Notes: generated from the letters alone by a model not told the origin. DNA of 64,000 nt from Bimuria novae-zelandiae CBS 107.79 (GCA_010015655.1 ML976732.1:292543-356542); one strand, 5' to 3'; shown: positions 32,306 to 44,703, numbered from the stretch's first letter. Numbers and translations: made by a program.

Positions 32306-33735
32306 GCCACTATCATGGCCCGAGGAAAGGCGACAGGTCAGTCGTGCGAGGCGGAGTCGTGAGGAAAGGCGGTGGAGGATGACGCCGTAGCGATGGCTGG
32401 AGCCGTAAATTTCTAGATGCAGGGCTAGGATGGCTGCAGGCAGGCCAACCAATCGAAGTAGAAAACCACTCCTCAACCACGATAACCACGCTTTCAGCAA
32501 TGCTGGGCTTGCTGAGTTTCCCATGCCAGAACCATGGGCGCGCGCATTCTTCGATGAGGAGAGGGGAATTGATGTCACACGGCCGAGGTGGTTCCTGAGT
32601 TTTGTGTTTCCCTCTTTCACGCGTGCGTGGTCCGACCACCAAACATACCAGCGCCCTAATTGGCATTCCCCTGCAGCTCCACCGTGCTAGCTCGGCAGCT
32701 GACCTGGTGGTTCCTGCGCAAGTGAGGTGTTTGCGTTGGTCCCTCACCGTGAAATAATCTAGTTGTTGCAAGTGTATGATTGACCCCTTTACATCTATCC
32801 TCGAGCTGAATCTCTCCACGCTCGCACCCAAAACTCCGGCTTCAACAGCAAACAGTGCACGAAATAGTGGGGATGACACACTGACAGTCGTAACCGGGGG
32901 AGCTGGGCCTGGACGACCCCTGCTGAGGTTTGTAGGCTAACGTATCCACATCGGACAGTGCGCAAGCGCCTCGTCGTTAGGACACTTTTGAAATTTGAAT
33001 CCAGCAACAACAGAGCATGGACTAGGGATCTATACTCTTGGTCAAGAAGTAGGTCAGCAGCACTACACACGTCTACGGCGACGCAAGTTTCTAGAAGGTC
33101 CTCGTGGACGTCCTGGAAGACGTGTTTGGGCACGTCATTGGCCGGAGCGCTTGTTTGAGCGGATCCGGATGTCTTATTTACCGCCACACTATCGCGGTCA
33201 GCGCACTCGGGATAGATGCACCAATTGTCGGGACGACACTGGTGATCGGATAGCCGCTCTATGCTCGATCTTGCGGACACTGGAGCAGGCTTATGCAGGG
33301 CAGCCGGTAAATGATTGCAACTGCTGCAGGAACACACGCGGCAGCCGCCTGGCCGTATATGGAGCTTGGAACAACACGCGCGACCAACATTGCAAGAATA
33401 TATTTTGTGTAGTGTTGCAGCTGCTTCTGAAATTGCTCATCACGCACACCAGTGCTGCCCCAGCGCGGTCTCGCCGACTTGCAAGCGAGCGGCGTGTGCG
33501 TGCGCTGTTTGTTGACGGCCCCGCGTGTTGCCATGGAGATGAGCTCATGGGCCCTGCAACCAGCGTCCCATATCCACCCGGCGTCGCACTGAGCGCATCC
33601 CCACCACGACCCTATTTCTATCGCCAGCACTATTCCACGGCGACCGCGGTCCCTTTTCAGACCTGGCCGACAGTATCGCTTAGACTTTTCTGAGCGACAA
33701 CTCATTCCAGCATAACACTCCGTCAGCCGCCCGCC
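32306..33735. other. Intergenic region between divergent genes
   Basis: 1.4 kb between the DUF4048-like gene and the kinase. Overlapping antisense frames of 180-217 codons exist but conflict with each other and with kinase exons 1-2, and show no domain, so I do not call them. Probably promoter and 5' UTRs for both genes. Confidence 0.5.
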
Positions 33736-36081
33736 ATGGCAGAGGGTTACCAGGTACTGGAAGAATTGGGCAGTATGTGTTTCAATATCGAAAAGGTTCA
33801 TCGCTGACGTTGGCTTAGGCGGGAGCTTCGGAAAGGTGTACAAGGCCATTGAGAAGGCGACGGGCGAGACTGTTGCTATCAAGCTGGTACGGCCTCTCAC
33901 ACATGCAGCCATTGCGATTCCTCGCTCATTTAATTATTCAGATCGACCTCGAAGAGAGCACCGATGAGCTCGCCGATATCCAGGCCGAGATCAACCTGTT
34001 GGGCACATGCAAAAGCCCCTACGTTACCGAATATAAGACAAGCTTCGTGCGCGGCGTCAAGCTATGGATCGTCATGGAATATCTGGGGGGAGGCTCAGCA
34101 TTGGATTTGGTGAGAATACCAACTCACACTATATCGAAGGCACTAATGCTAATGGGCACAGATGGCTCCTGGGCCATTCGATGAAGCTCACATCGCCATC
34201 GTTTGCCGCGAGATTTTGCTCGGCCTCGTCTACCTGCACGGCACCGGAAAGATCCATCGGGACATCAAGGCTGCCAACATCCTTCTCACCGACATGGGCA
34301 AGGTAAAACTTGCCGACTTCGGCGTCGCTGCGCAGTTGACCAATCTCAAATCACAACGCATGACGTTTGTCGGGACACCGTATTGGATGGCACCAGAGGT
34401 CATACAAGAAGAAGGCTACGACTTCAAGGCGGACCTTTGGTCTCTCGGCATCACTGCCATCGAGCTCGCAAACGGCGCGCCACCGCATTCCGGTTCGCAT
34501 CCGATGAAGATCCTCTTCACCATCCCCAAGAACCCAGCACCGCGTCTGGAGGGCCCTCAGTGGAGCAAAGAGTTCAAAGACTTTGTGTCAAAGTGTCTCG
34601 TCAAGGATCCCGATGTGCGAGCTAGTGCAAAGGAGTTGCTGGAGCACAAGTTCATCCGGAAGGCGGGCAACATACAAGCTATGCGCGAGCTGATCGAGCG
34701 CAAGCAGATGTTTGACGCTCAACAGGAGAAGACGAAGCACGTCAAGTACTACGAAGAGACTATGTAAGTTGCTTCTTCCGTACGATCGATGCACTACTGA
34801 CGTTGCAGGGTGGATCTGTCTCCAAAGGATGAGGAAGAAGACTGGAACTTTACGGTCCAACAGCCAAAGACGGTCAGGATTAATGCAGCCCCTCAGACAG
34901 CAAAGCGCCGCAAGCCGATGCGGATGCCTTCTAGTGATCTCAATGCGTGTGCATCAGCGATGCAGCACATGGATCTCAAAGCTGCACCTTTGGGCACCGT
35001 CACCGATTCGCCGCTGCCAGAACGACGCCGGCCCTCTTCTCGAATGTCGTCGACGGGAACAGCCATTCGCATACCCTCAGGGGCAACACCCACGGCCCGG
35101 CGCGTTGCTAACGTATCCAAGCAGCCTTTGGGCGTAGATCTCACGTTCGGCAACTCTCCTTCCACAGTCCGACATTTCAAGCGGGTACCGTCGAACGAGA
35201 GGCGCGCAGCGCTTTCTTCAAACCCCACTGACACTACCAATTCTTTCCATCCCAATCCGCAGGCGAAGACATTCCGTCCATCGCCACCGAATTCGGCACA
35301 CCCCTTGGACATTCAGGACGAGAATGCGCACCCGTCTACTGACTACCCGCCAATGCCCATCACAAAAGACGCGCTCTACGGTCGACGTGCCTACAGCAAA
35401 GTTCTCGACTCGGTCTTCCAGGAAGCACACGCAGATTCAGCATCTCCTCAGCAGCGTGAAGCAATCAGCCGAGTACATCAGGCATGGACGCACCTCGACC
35501 AGATGGACCCCGAAGGAGAGTTCATGCTTTTAAAAGCCATGGTGGATCGCCTGAAGGGGGATTCCAAGCTTGCTTCTGCGCTCGGCATCGCATTGTCGCC
35601 AGCACCTGCGCCTGTTTCTAAGCAGCACAACACGAAGTCCAACGAATATAGCTTGGGCGGCACTACAGTGCACGGCAATGGCACAACTCGCATTCGTTCC
35701 AGCACAGCCACAACGACCTCTGCCTTTGACAAACCCAAGACCTCTCCATCCAACGAACACGCTGCCTCTCCCGTCGAACCGCAGACATCTTTTCACACTC
35801 CCGTTGGCACGCCCACCAGCACAGCTTCCAGCTCGCCTACCAAGGGGGGTCCTCGACTTGTTCTCGCCCAGAACAACCCGCATCTCAAATCTCACCGCCG
35901 CCGACAGAGCGCATTCGTGGGTGGCGAGAAGAGCTTTGGTCTCGATGCTGGTCCGGGTGGGTTTGATGAGCGAAAGCTACCTGGCCATGTGGAGAATGGC
36001 ATGGAGCAGCAGGGGCTGCTGGCCGACATTCTGTACGGTCAGTGGATGCGTGACCTGAAGGGTCGGTGGCCGTTGGCGTAG
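33736..36081 (+). CDS. STE20/GCK-family Ser/Thr protein kinase (Sid1/MST-like)
   Basis: Five exons: 33736-33772, 33819-33886, 33942-34109, 34162-34763, 34809-36081; introns of 46, 55, 52 and 45 nt with clean GT/AG; 715 residues. The N-terminal kinase domain shows GSGSFGKVYKA (Gly loop), VAIKL with the ATP-binding Lys, HRDIKAANILL (catalytic loop), DFGVAAQL and GTPYWMAPEVI, the germinal-centre-kinase signature. After the domain comes a charged VDLSPKDEEEDWNFTV segment. The tail is about 400 residues, mostly disordered, with Ser/Thr-Pro sites and a helical C-terminal block (AISRVHQAWTHLDQMDPEGEFMLLKAMVDRLKGD) that may dimerise. Fungal relatives act in septation, polarity and MOR-type networks. 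The family is firm; the exact orthology (Sid1, Nak1/Kic1 or MST-1) is not. Confidence 0.9.
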
Positions 36082-37235
36082 CCGTGCGCTTCGGAGCCTT
36101 TCTTTGACCGGGCGGTAAGCGGTAGGTGTGGTCTTGCATAGCACGCGCTACGCACAAAACCAATCTCCATTCTTGCATATACTTCTTCTTGCGGCGCACT
36201 TGTGCGGCCGCAATGTTGATTTTTGCGTTCCTCTCCTGACACTGGCGATGCGCACTTCATGTCTCTCTTTGGTTGCATTTGCATCATATGACTCACGATT
36301 CTTTACACACGACTGACGAGCTGCATGGGTTTGATAGCTTGTTGTGTGATAGTGGAGCGTCGGCGTGTGATGCTGATGCTTTAATTTGCAGTTGCAGTTG
36401 CAGTTGCGTTGTACAAAAATGGCGTTTGTTTTTTCGAATCGGGAGTTACTTTGGCATTTTATGGCGTTTGAGTGGTTCGTAAGATACTTGTAGTGTGGTA
36501 TAGCAGATGTATGAGGAAGTGTAATATGGTTCTTGTGAAAGCGGGATAGTTATTGTTGACTGTGTTTACGTCATTGTTAAAAGTTAGTGGAGGGAAGGAG
36601 CCACAGTTTTTTCGCACACCTAGATTGACATTTTTAATGCTCATAGCACTCACCGCATTAGGCATACATACTCTCACTGAATATCCCTCTTCGAATGCTG
36701 TTCGGAAAATATTCACCCCCGCGAAACGCTGACACCCTCGTTAATCAAGCAGCAATCGCTCCTGCAGCTGTCACCGTGACGTTCAATGGGGCCCCACGTA
36801 GTTGAAAACGCCTCTGAGCGTGGAAACGGAGTGAGCCTCTCGTGAAGTTACAACGCACACTGCAATCGCTATGGCCATCACATAAACCTTCACTAGATGC
36901 CGTTGAGCCCGACTGTGTCGCGTTCGATCATGGACACTACACGCGGCAAACGAACGCAGGCGAGTATGGAAGCCCACACTCACGGATGCAGCCGTGATTG
37001 GAAGCGACAGTATTGGTACAAATATCTTATAGCTTTGCTGATGCATTTCTTTATACACACATCCCCACATCGATCTTTCACACCTACATTACGAAGCTTC
37101 TATTGAGCCTGCCTGGATTATCCACATAACACGACTTAAATCTACTCTCAACTCAATATCAGCATATTCAGCTATCGCCACAGCTCGCTCCTACATACTT
37201 TCAGTAGTACTACAAACCCACTCACCACCATTACT
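36082..37235. other. Intergenic region
   Basis: No gene supported. Contains a short hexanucleotide run, (TTGCAG) about 3.5 units at 36386-36407, and T/A-rich tracts. The region before 37236 may hide a first exon of the next gene. Confidence 0.5.
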
Positions 37236-40211
37236 TTGTTATTGCCTATCCAATCAGCAACCATCTTGGAAATTGAATCTCAAATCTTTGCTCTGCGCCC
37301 CTTGGACCACACTATCGTCGATCTACTTCACGATCCTACGGTACAAGTGTGCCACTTCATCTCCGGCAGGATCCTACACTACGCATACCCGATACCGGAC
37401 TATGTCCTCGACTTCCTATATGGCGATGAATTGTGCACGCTTTACGAGAACATCGGAAGGAACTTTAGGCACTCTCCCGATAGCGGGTACTGGAAAACTA
37501 TGCAGAATCGTATTATAGAGCGTCTTGCGGTGTTGGATGATGTTCTTCCAGCTCGTCTCTTACTACAGTCTGGACTTGCAGACATCGACTATGATCCTGG
37601 GGAGAGGACCTGGATATCCATATGGGAAAATGATGAAGGTATACATGATTTGACAGCGCATGATTTTCCCAAGCTAATCACTTCAGTTTGCATGAGCGGT
37701 TTCAAACTTCCGACCAGTATATTTACCTACGAATCTCACAAGGAGACGGTGCGTGAGGCCATGATCAGGCAAAACAACTTCCGCCAGTTCGACATTTGGC
37801 TTGACGCCATCGACAATGATCGACCGGTTCCCTTCATCAGACGTTTCGGTAAGGTGCTTCGAGGTGACGAAAATGCATACATCGACTTGATTTCAGAGGT
37901 GGACTGGTATGTATGGCATGCTAATCCTCAGAACCCGGCTGGTGGCCATTTTGTACCCTACCCCGTGGATGTGCTCGATGAGAACAGATTCAAGCGGTCC
38001 TTGCAGAATCACGAACCTCAATTTATGTTGCTTGACGTCGCTAGGCACGTCATCTCAGATCGCACCTATGACAATGGCGAGAAACGGATTCTGATACTCG
38101 AAATTCCTCGTGCACGCGTAGCCCAGATCATCAAGGAGCGCAAGCACCTTGAGGGGCCGCAGCATGCCCGCGCCAGCCCGAGTCAGCAAGATCATCAGGT
38201 CCCGATTCCACCAGCGAGGAAAGAACCAGCCGCGCTTTTTGACGTTAAGCCTGATAGCTACTGGATTGAGACGATCCAAGATGTACCTGAACTGTGGACG
38301 ACTAGTACGCGCTCGTCGGTCAAATCCCTTCGCCGCGAATTTGCGGAGCTATCGACGATGCCGTCCACGCCACCAAATAGGACGCCCAGCAAAGACAGTT
38401 TAGGGGCCCAGAAGAAAGCGGGTCGTAAGACGATTATTGTGAAGAAGGTGCAGCCGAAGATCCAAGCTGAGAAGATCAACCCTGGACACTCTCCGTCACG
38501 AGAGAAACCCGCTCAGATTGATCATTTTCTAAACCGCATCGATCACGGGACTGATTCAGATAAAGTGCAAGAGGACCAGCAATTTAAACGAAGACCACTG
38601 GACAACCCTTCATCATCTCGACATGACTGGGTTTTACGAGATTATGAGTTCCTCGTAGACCTTCCTCACGGAGAAATCCAGCTGTTACCAGCAGGCGCCC
38701 GGGCTGGCAGTGATTCGATGGCATTTTTGGCCTCAGGGCAGATTCTCGGTTATCAGGGAGGTCCTTGTGGGCACTCTTCATGTCTCAATCCTCTTTGGAC
38801 AAGTCCACTTCAGGTCGACTATCCCGTATGCCTACGCGAGTACAATGACAAGGTTCACGGAATACTTGGACCAGGTTTTGAAGCCAAGCTCACCAAGCAA
38901 GCTTTGAATCACTTTCTGACCGCCCACAGGAGGGAAGATGCTGTACTACTATATGGACTTCCTCCGGGCAGCGGTATCGACATGTTGGAAGTACCGACAT
39001 CGCTGATCCACTTTATCGAGACTTTGACCGAATTTGAGGCGGAACAAGTCGCATCTGGCGTTCTCCTGATTGACTGGAATAATTCTTGGTACCTCCGTTC
39101 GAGGAAGACCTTTCCTCTTCACCCCAAAGGCCCCACACATGCTGTGAGCCCGTCTGGGGGACATGGCTCTACCACGTTTGGAAAACAGTCGTCACAACAG
39201 CCCGATCGTTCGATTCAGCGGTCATCTACGTCTCAGCTCACAGAGTTTATGAAACAACTACCATCCTCGCAACTCGAAGGCTTCTTTCGCGGTGAATTAA
39301 CTTTGGAGAATACTGCCGATGGTTTGCGCATTGTTCCGGCTGGATCATCCTCCACCCGCAAAGCTAGTCCCACTGATGAAAACACCATACTGAAAGCACC
39401 AGCTGTAGAGAAGGAAAACAACGCTCCGAAAGCGAAAACCGATGTTGGAAAGACCAGCGGCGCTTCCAAAGTCAAGGGTAAGCAGCCCATGCGAGAGACA
39501 ATCTACCAGCCGGCGGATGACAGCGTGCCCACCACCTACGTTCCCTACAGACCTTTAAAAATCACGGTAACGAAAAAGAAGATCCAACCCAAAGGTACTG
39601 CTCCTCCAGCTGCGTCCCATGACCACGGCGCAGGACCCTCTCGCACTCCGTTTTCGAAGAATGCCAGCAAGACCGAATCCGGCAGTACTAATTCCCACAA
39701 GAAATCTCAAACTGCTCATTTCGCTCCCCCGTATTCTTGCACTGAAAAATCGAACTCAGATACGTCGCACAAGTTACGGAACCCCGTACCCACTCAAACT
39801 CAAGCCCTGGCCAAGATGCTAGAGCGGCTTCGTGAAATGGAAACCGAGTTGCTCATTCGTGACAATATCCTGGAAGCGCGTCTGGACCAAGCACAAAGCA
39901 CTCAGGTGCAAAACGAAGACGCGGGTGTGGGCCGTTGGGACTCCACTCCGAACCGTGGACCATCCGCCAACGTCCTGCAAACCGTTTTACGTCACTCAAC
40001 GGTTACGAGTCGCCCAACGGCCCGCCCCAAAAGTCATTCTCCACCTTATGCAACCCACGGTTCAAGGGTCTCCGATTTCGCACGTCCGGCAACAGGTGTA
40101 CCCCGCGCGCCGAGGGCTGTGAGCGAGCATGGCGTGCCTTTCGGCCCTGTGGGCAACCCAGTGCTGTCTCGCTCGGATGGAATTAACAATGATTGGGTTT
40201 GGATTCATTAG
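37236..40211 (+). CDS. Large hypothetical protein, 5' end unresolved
   Basis: A continuous frame of about 990 codons ending TAG at 40209-40211. The frame is open from 37140, but the first in-frame ATG is at 37500. The stretch before it (SGRILHYAYPIPDYVLDFLYGDEL) looks like real protein, so an upstream exon with the ATG, or a near-cognate start around 37236, is more likely than initiation at 37500. The N-terminal third (about 1-300) is rich in Trp/Tyr/Asp and looks folded. A middle basic region follows, then a second folded part (about 470-620, DWVLRDYEFLVDLPHGEIQLL; HRREDAVLLYGLPPGSGIDML), then a long disordered Lys/Ser tail with a short helix (LAKMLERLREMETELLIRDNILEARLDQ). No family recognised, no membrane segment or signal. 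It borders the second RIPed block. Confidence 0.7.
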   Translation: MLLPIQSATILEIESQIFALRPLDHTIVDLLHDPTVQVCHFISGRILHYAYPIPDYVLDFLYGDELCTLYENIGRNFRHSPDSGYWKTMQNRIIERLAVLDDVLPARLLLQSGLADIDYDPGERTWISIWENDEGIHDLTAHDFPKLITSVCMSGFKLPTSIFTYESHKETVREAMIRQNNFRQFDIWLDAIDNDRPVPFIRRFGKVLRGDENAYIDLISEVDWYVWHANPQNPAGGHFVPYPVDVLDENRFKRSLQNHEPQFMLLDVARHVISDRTYDNGEKRILILEIPRARVAQIIKERKHLEGPQHARASPSQQDHQVPIPPARKEPAALFDVKPDSYWIETIQDVPELWTTSTRSSVKSLRREFAELSTMPSTPPNRTPSKDSLGAQKKAGRKTIIVKKVQPKIQAEKINPGHSPSREKPAQIDHFLNRIDHGTDSDKVQEDQQFKRRPLDNPSSSRHDWVLRDYEFLVDLPHGEIQLLPAGARAGSDSMAFLASGQILGYQGGPCGHSSCLNPLWTSPLQVDYPVCLREYNDKVHGILGPGFEAKLTKQALNHFLTAHRREDAVLLYGLPPGSGIDMLEVPTSLIHFIETLTEFEAEQVASGVLLIDWNNSWYLRSRKTFPLHPKGPTHAVSPSGGHGSTTFGKQSSQQPDRSIQRSSTSQLTEFMKQLPSSQLEGFFRGELTLENTADGLRIVPAGSSSTRKASPTDENTILKAPAVEKENNAPKAKTDVGKTSGASKVKGKQPMRETIYQPADDSVPTTYVPYRPLKITVTKKKIQPKGTAPPAASHDHGAGPSRTPFSKNASKTESGSTNSHKKSQTAHFAPPYSCTEKSNSDTSHKLRNPVPTQTQALAKMLERLREMETELLIRDNILEARLDQAQSTQVQNEDAGVGRWDSTPNRGPSANVLQTVLRHSTVTSRPTARPKSHSPPYATHGSRVSDFARPATGVPRAPRAVSEHGVPFGPVGNPVLSRSDGINNDWVWIH

Positions 40212-40615
40212 AGCTATTTCGAGCTCTTGCACACGTGGTTGGAGTAGCGTGCGCGTGGAGAGGTTAAGATGGGGCCAGAATGTAAGTAACGGTTTAGCGC
40301 GATCCCGCGATCTACGATACCATCTGCAAACACGGTATTCAGCTGGATATTTATCGTCTATGATCCTATCTTTGAGTCGTCGTGACCACTGGTTATGGTT
40401 GTGCCTATGCAGCGATCGGTTGCGTGGTTCTATTTCACTGATATGGTTGGTGATTTGCGTCCCAGTCTGTGCTTGGGCAAGGGCAATCTGAGTCCTGTTC
40501 TCATAGTGTGCTATTTATGTTTTGTTGTTTAATTACTGTGTTTGGGAATATTTCTATGCCCGTGAAAGTAGGCCGTTTTGTATCGCTAATTAGCGGCGTT
40601 CGTAGTAACTTCGTA

Positions 40616-42730
40616 CCGAATCTTGGCAGCTTGTGCCGCACCTCAGCTCATGCCGCACCTACCTATAATTAACACTAACTTCAACCCCTTGCATCTCTAC
40701 TAATATAGATTTAATTAAGGCCGCGATCACGGCAATTAAATTATAAAAATTAAAAAAATCTTTTTTATATAAAAAAGTTATAAAAGATTATAGTATTATA
40801 AAATTTATACTATAGCGCTAGCACTAAGGCCTTATAGCGTTATGCAAAGATAGATACGCTAAATAATATAACTTTAGCTATAAAAAAGAGATAGAGCTCT
40901 TATAGTATATTAAAATACTTACTAAATAGGGCCTACTACCTACACGCTAGATAATTAAAAGTTTTACTTTTATAATAGCCTATAGAAAGGTCTCTATTGC
41001 CTAAGTTAATTAATTTACTACTAAGAATAAAGAATTCTTAATATCTTAATAGACTATTAGTACTAATTATAATCGCTATGTAGTTAATTCCCTATATAAA
41101 TATAAGCTCTACTTTAACCTCCTACGCGATAAAATTAGCTAGTATTAAATAAAGGCTTGTTATATATATAATATAAATAAGAAAGGCTTCCTAATTAGTA
41201 TCCTGTCTAGGTTAAAGAGGATATTTAATCGCCCTCTATGGGAGGCACATACTGTACGGCAGGCCATCCCGTATGGATCCCATGATTGGATATCCCTAAT
41301 TGCAGGTATCTGTGCAGATAGGAGCTGCCTTAACCCAGCCCTGATCTATCCATCCACCGCTGGCAATATACTAGATACCTAGGTTAAGGATATTAACCCT
41401 GCCAAGCTATCCACCTTTGTCACCTTATCTAATTCTAGCTGGAGCAATAATTAGATGGGGCTAGCATAGCTAGAGAGGGTATTTAATTACCTTACTAAGG
41501 AGAAAGCTTGATAATTATATTAATTATTAATCCTTAATAGCTATAGATCCTATATTACTATAGATTTTATTAACTATTATAACTATAATAGGATCTTGCT
41601 AGCTATTTATTTACTTTATATAACCTATACGCTGTAGCCTTTTAATATATCTATATTTAAGCCTTTATTAATAGTATATTTAAATAAGCTTACTTTATTT
41701 ATTAACACTAGCTAGGGGCTTATTACTAGAACTATAAGGGACTTCTATTAACTTTTCTAGAGGGCCTAAATTAATATAATAAGGCCTTAATTAATCCCTA
41801 GTGCCTTTAAAGCTACTAGTATATAGCTACTTAATCTATAAAGGATCCTTAATTAATTCTATTAATTAACACTATCTAATTAAAATATATTTAATAGTAA
41901 TACCTTAGCTTTTAGCGCGTCTAATTAGCGTAAAATTAATTAACTCCTAAAGGCTATTATTAGTATAGGAGGTAATAGTTAGGCTAAGAAGCTAAGTTAA
42001 ATAGTATATTATATTACTATTTAAAAATAGTTCCTAGATAAGGAGAATAAGCACCTATAAGAAGCCCTACTTACTAAGAAACGTCGCTCTAAGAAAGGTA
42101 GGCTTTTACCCCTTAATTAGAGCTATAGTAAAGTAATATTCTAGTTTTTTAGTAAAGTATAGAGGGCACGTGATCTTTAACACTAACTTAATTAAGAGAA
42201 AGAGTAGAAGAAGCATTAAAAAGCTAATTAAATAAAAGCTTATAAGGCTAATTAACTACTTAAGGCTTAATTAGCTAAGGAGAAATATATTACTTAAGTA
42301 GCTAATAAAAAGGCGCGTAGGCGCTAGAAGGCTAATATAGCTATATAAAAATATCTTAATTAATAAGCCTATAGGGCCTAAAAATAATACTAATAATTAA
42401 TTAAAATAGCTTAATTAGCTCCTAAGATACCTTTTATACCTTATAAGTAAATTATTAGGCGTATAAAGGCACCTAGTAGAGCTATAGAGGTAATAAAGGC
42501 TATATTACTAGTATTAACACTATTAACCTATAAAGGCCGCTAGATTAAAATACTAAGTAGATATTAATAAGCTAAGTAAATAGTATAAATCTATAGCCTT
42601 AATTACCCTTAACCTTAAGAGATCTCGTGATAATAGCACGTTTTAGTGTATCTATAGTATAAAGTTACTAGCTGATCAAGCTTGTTAGGGTGCGGCATGA
42701 GCTGAGGTGGCACAAGCTGCCAAGATTCGG
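40616..42730 (+). mobile_element. pogo/Fot1-like DNA transposon, RIP-degraded
   Basis: A 2115-bp element with ~45-bp inverted ends (40616 to about 40661 and about 42686-42730, beginning CCGAATCTTGGCAGCTTGTG) and TA at each outer edge (40614-40615, 42731-42732). The arms differ by a two-base GC gap and a few bases. The interior is extremely TA-rich except 41215-41460. The plus-strand remnant is a DDE_1 transposase, the pogo class. The ends are GC-normal, so they can be recognised even though the core is ruined. Confidence 0.85.
41180..42420 (+). pseudogene. pogo-type DDE_1 transposase remnant
   Basis: The plus strand still reads GFLIGILSRLKRIFNRPLWEA, DWISLIAGICADRSCLNPALIYP and KLSTFVTLSNSSWSNN, the catalytic core layout of pogo/Fot1 transposases. 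Further on are LLAIYLLYITYTL.PFNISIFKPL and a Lys/Arg-rich C-terminal helix region (KHL.EALLTKKRRSKKGRLLPL). Many TAG/TAA stops. The N-terminal DNA-binding part (before about 41180) is too mutated to read. Confidence 0.75.
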
Positions 42731-42980
42731 TACGCGTTTGCCGCATTTGCACTCATGGCGGCGATCACCTGGCTCGAACGCCCTCGCTGTTGCATTCATG
42801 CCACATCATGCATTATATATAAAATCCTTACACAGAACACGTTGCTGTTAACTGCAGAGCCTCACACAAAGGCAAGGCCATCAACCCGATCGAGCATCTC
42901 CATCCGCCTCACTTCCGCTAACGCCTCCGCCTCCACCATACGAACGGAATACACACAAAGTAAGTCAAACACTGAACGCC

Positions 42981-43434
42981 ATGGAGTGGGTTTCAGCGAA
43001 ATTTTCCGCTGTCACAAGTTACCTCGCGAAACAGCTTACCCCCACCCCTGCGCCCCTTCCGCCAGTCCTCCCAAGGACCAAAGTACCCTTCCCGGCGGAA
43101 CCATCTTCCGTACCGCACCCGCTCAAAGACTCACGAAGACTACGACCGGATGCAGCCCATTCAAAAACAGCTCCACTATGAAGAAATCGACACCGTCACC
43201 GTCTCATGATCGCCGATCGGTCACGGGTACGTGGTACACCCACTGAGTCAGGGGCAGTGCCGCAAACTGAGTACCGAGGTACTGGAGAAGTTGAAGATAT
43301 GGATTGAGGAGCACGATATTTATGCGGGCGAGGGGAATGTGAAGGCATTCAATGAGAAGAGCGGTGAGACGTTGGATGTGGTGAGGAAGGAGGTTTGGAA
43401 GAGAGAGGTGCAGAAGGTAGAGGATGACGGGTAG
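42981..43434 (+). pseudogene. Decayed host gene with a frameshift and a TGA
   Basis: It starts MEWVSAKFSAVTSYLAKQL at ATG 42981 in one frame. Protein-like text then moves to the next frame (KTHEDYDRMQPIQKQLHYEE), is stopped by TGA around 43207-43209, and resumes in the same frame as GHGYVVHPLSQGQC, KLSTEVLEKLKIWIEEHDIYAG and VRKEVWKREVQKVEDDG, ending TAG at 43432-43434. No family is recognised. It lies 250 bp from the RIPed pogo element. A small unseen intron could repair the frame change but not obviously the TGA. Confidence 0.45.
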
Positions 43435-43686
43435 AGGGATTTTGGAGAGCCGTTGGATGAGGAGGGGTGGGTGGAGGTGTGAAAATTTCTGCGACAAAAT
43501 CGAGTTGCATCAAACTTTGTGGATAGTCGTTGAGCAGATTAGTGGGCCTTGTGCCGCTGCCTGGTGTGTGGGCGACGATGTACCGTAGGTTGACTCGAAC
43601 GATATCGTTGAGTCACCATTAGAGAGAATTCTTTAGAACGGTGGAGGATTTTCTCGCTTCCAAAGTCTGTGCCTGCTGGAGTGAAT

Positions 43687-44703
43687 AAAACCCCGCCGAT
43701 TCTCTCGTCCTGGAGAGAATCAGCCAGCTTCCTTACACTCACATCGAAGCTATCATTAAAGCCAACTTTTCGGGATATCGCCGCTTTCCAGCCCCAAAGC
43801 CTCTCACACCCGAGGAATACGCAAAAGCTATATCCTCTTCCACCACCATGTCTTCCTTCGAAAACTCCATAGACGCCCTCTTCGAGGAAGACGTCCCATC
43901 TCCTCTCCACATCCTCCCCGCAAAAATGCAGAACATGATTTTCCACGAGGTGCTCTTCGACGGCGCCGACGCCCTATCATTAAAATCAGCGAGACGGGGA
44001 AAATCATCTTGCCCCCCGTCATGATGGTTTCCCGCCAAATCCACGCCGAAACCTACGGCTACCGTATATCACCGCCGCGCTCAAGCACCACCGCGCAAAA
44101 TTCGAAGCCAAAGTGCGCGATTACGACCGCGGGCCTTGCTCAACATGCTGGGCCACATCGCGCAGGAAACAGGGCAGTCACGCGTAGACCTTGTGCAGCG
44201 CACTGAGGTGCATTTCGTGGGCGAACCGCATCTGGAGAATTTGCTCGTGTGGGTGCGCGGTGCGAGGAACGCACCTTCTTCCTTCCCCATTTTCTCCTCC
44301 CCGAAAATGGAGCTCACTGGTTTCTAAAGCCAATCTATCTTCGAAGGCAGCATTTCGCTCAAGTCAATGCTCTTCTTGTACCGAGCATTTGAGCACCGCC
44401 TAAAAATCCCGCCGTGGAACGAGCTCGCATATCAATTTCTGCTCGACCTTAGGAGCTGCGAGTTGAACATGCACGGCACGCCTATGCTGCATGGGTGACG
44501 CCGCGAGAGTGATTTTGAAACCAAGAAGGCAGTTTTTAGGGACTTTGCGGAGTGGCATCATGTCTTTCTACAGAAGAGGAGATTCAGCAGAGGTGTTTTG
44601 TGCAGAGGGAGAGGAATTGGGTGGAGGAGGAGCGTGTTTATGTCGCTGGGGCGATGCAGGAATTACGCTGGCGCTGGAAGCGGAGGTGCAGTTGTGGGGA
44701 TAG
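43687..44703 (+). pseudogene. Decayed gene with several frameshifts (F-box/2EXR-like remnant)
   Basis: Protein-like text jumps between frames. PYTHIEAIIKANFSGYRRF, TPEEYAKAI and LHILPAKMQNMIFHEVLFDG occur in frame one. IIKISETGKIILPPVMMVSRQIHAET follows in another, ALKHHRAKFEAKVRDYDRG in a third, then NMLGHIAQETGQSRVDLVQR with VHFVGEPHLENLLVWVR. A last piece resembling FAEWHHVFLQKRRFSR lies near 44540. The LP..M.N.IF.EVL and VSRQIHAET parts recall the fungal 2EXR/F-box-like families of unknown role. At least three frame changes make a working product unlikely. Confidence 0.55.

Noticed and set aside
32795..33912. Two overlapping minus-strand frames (180 and 217 codons)
   Set aside because: They overlap each other and the first kinase exons, have no domain, and occupy a divergent promoter region.
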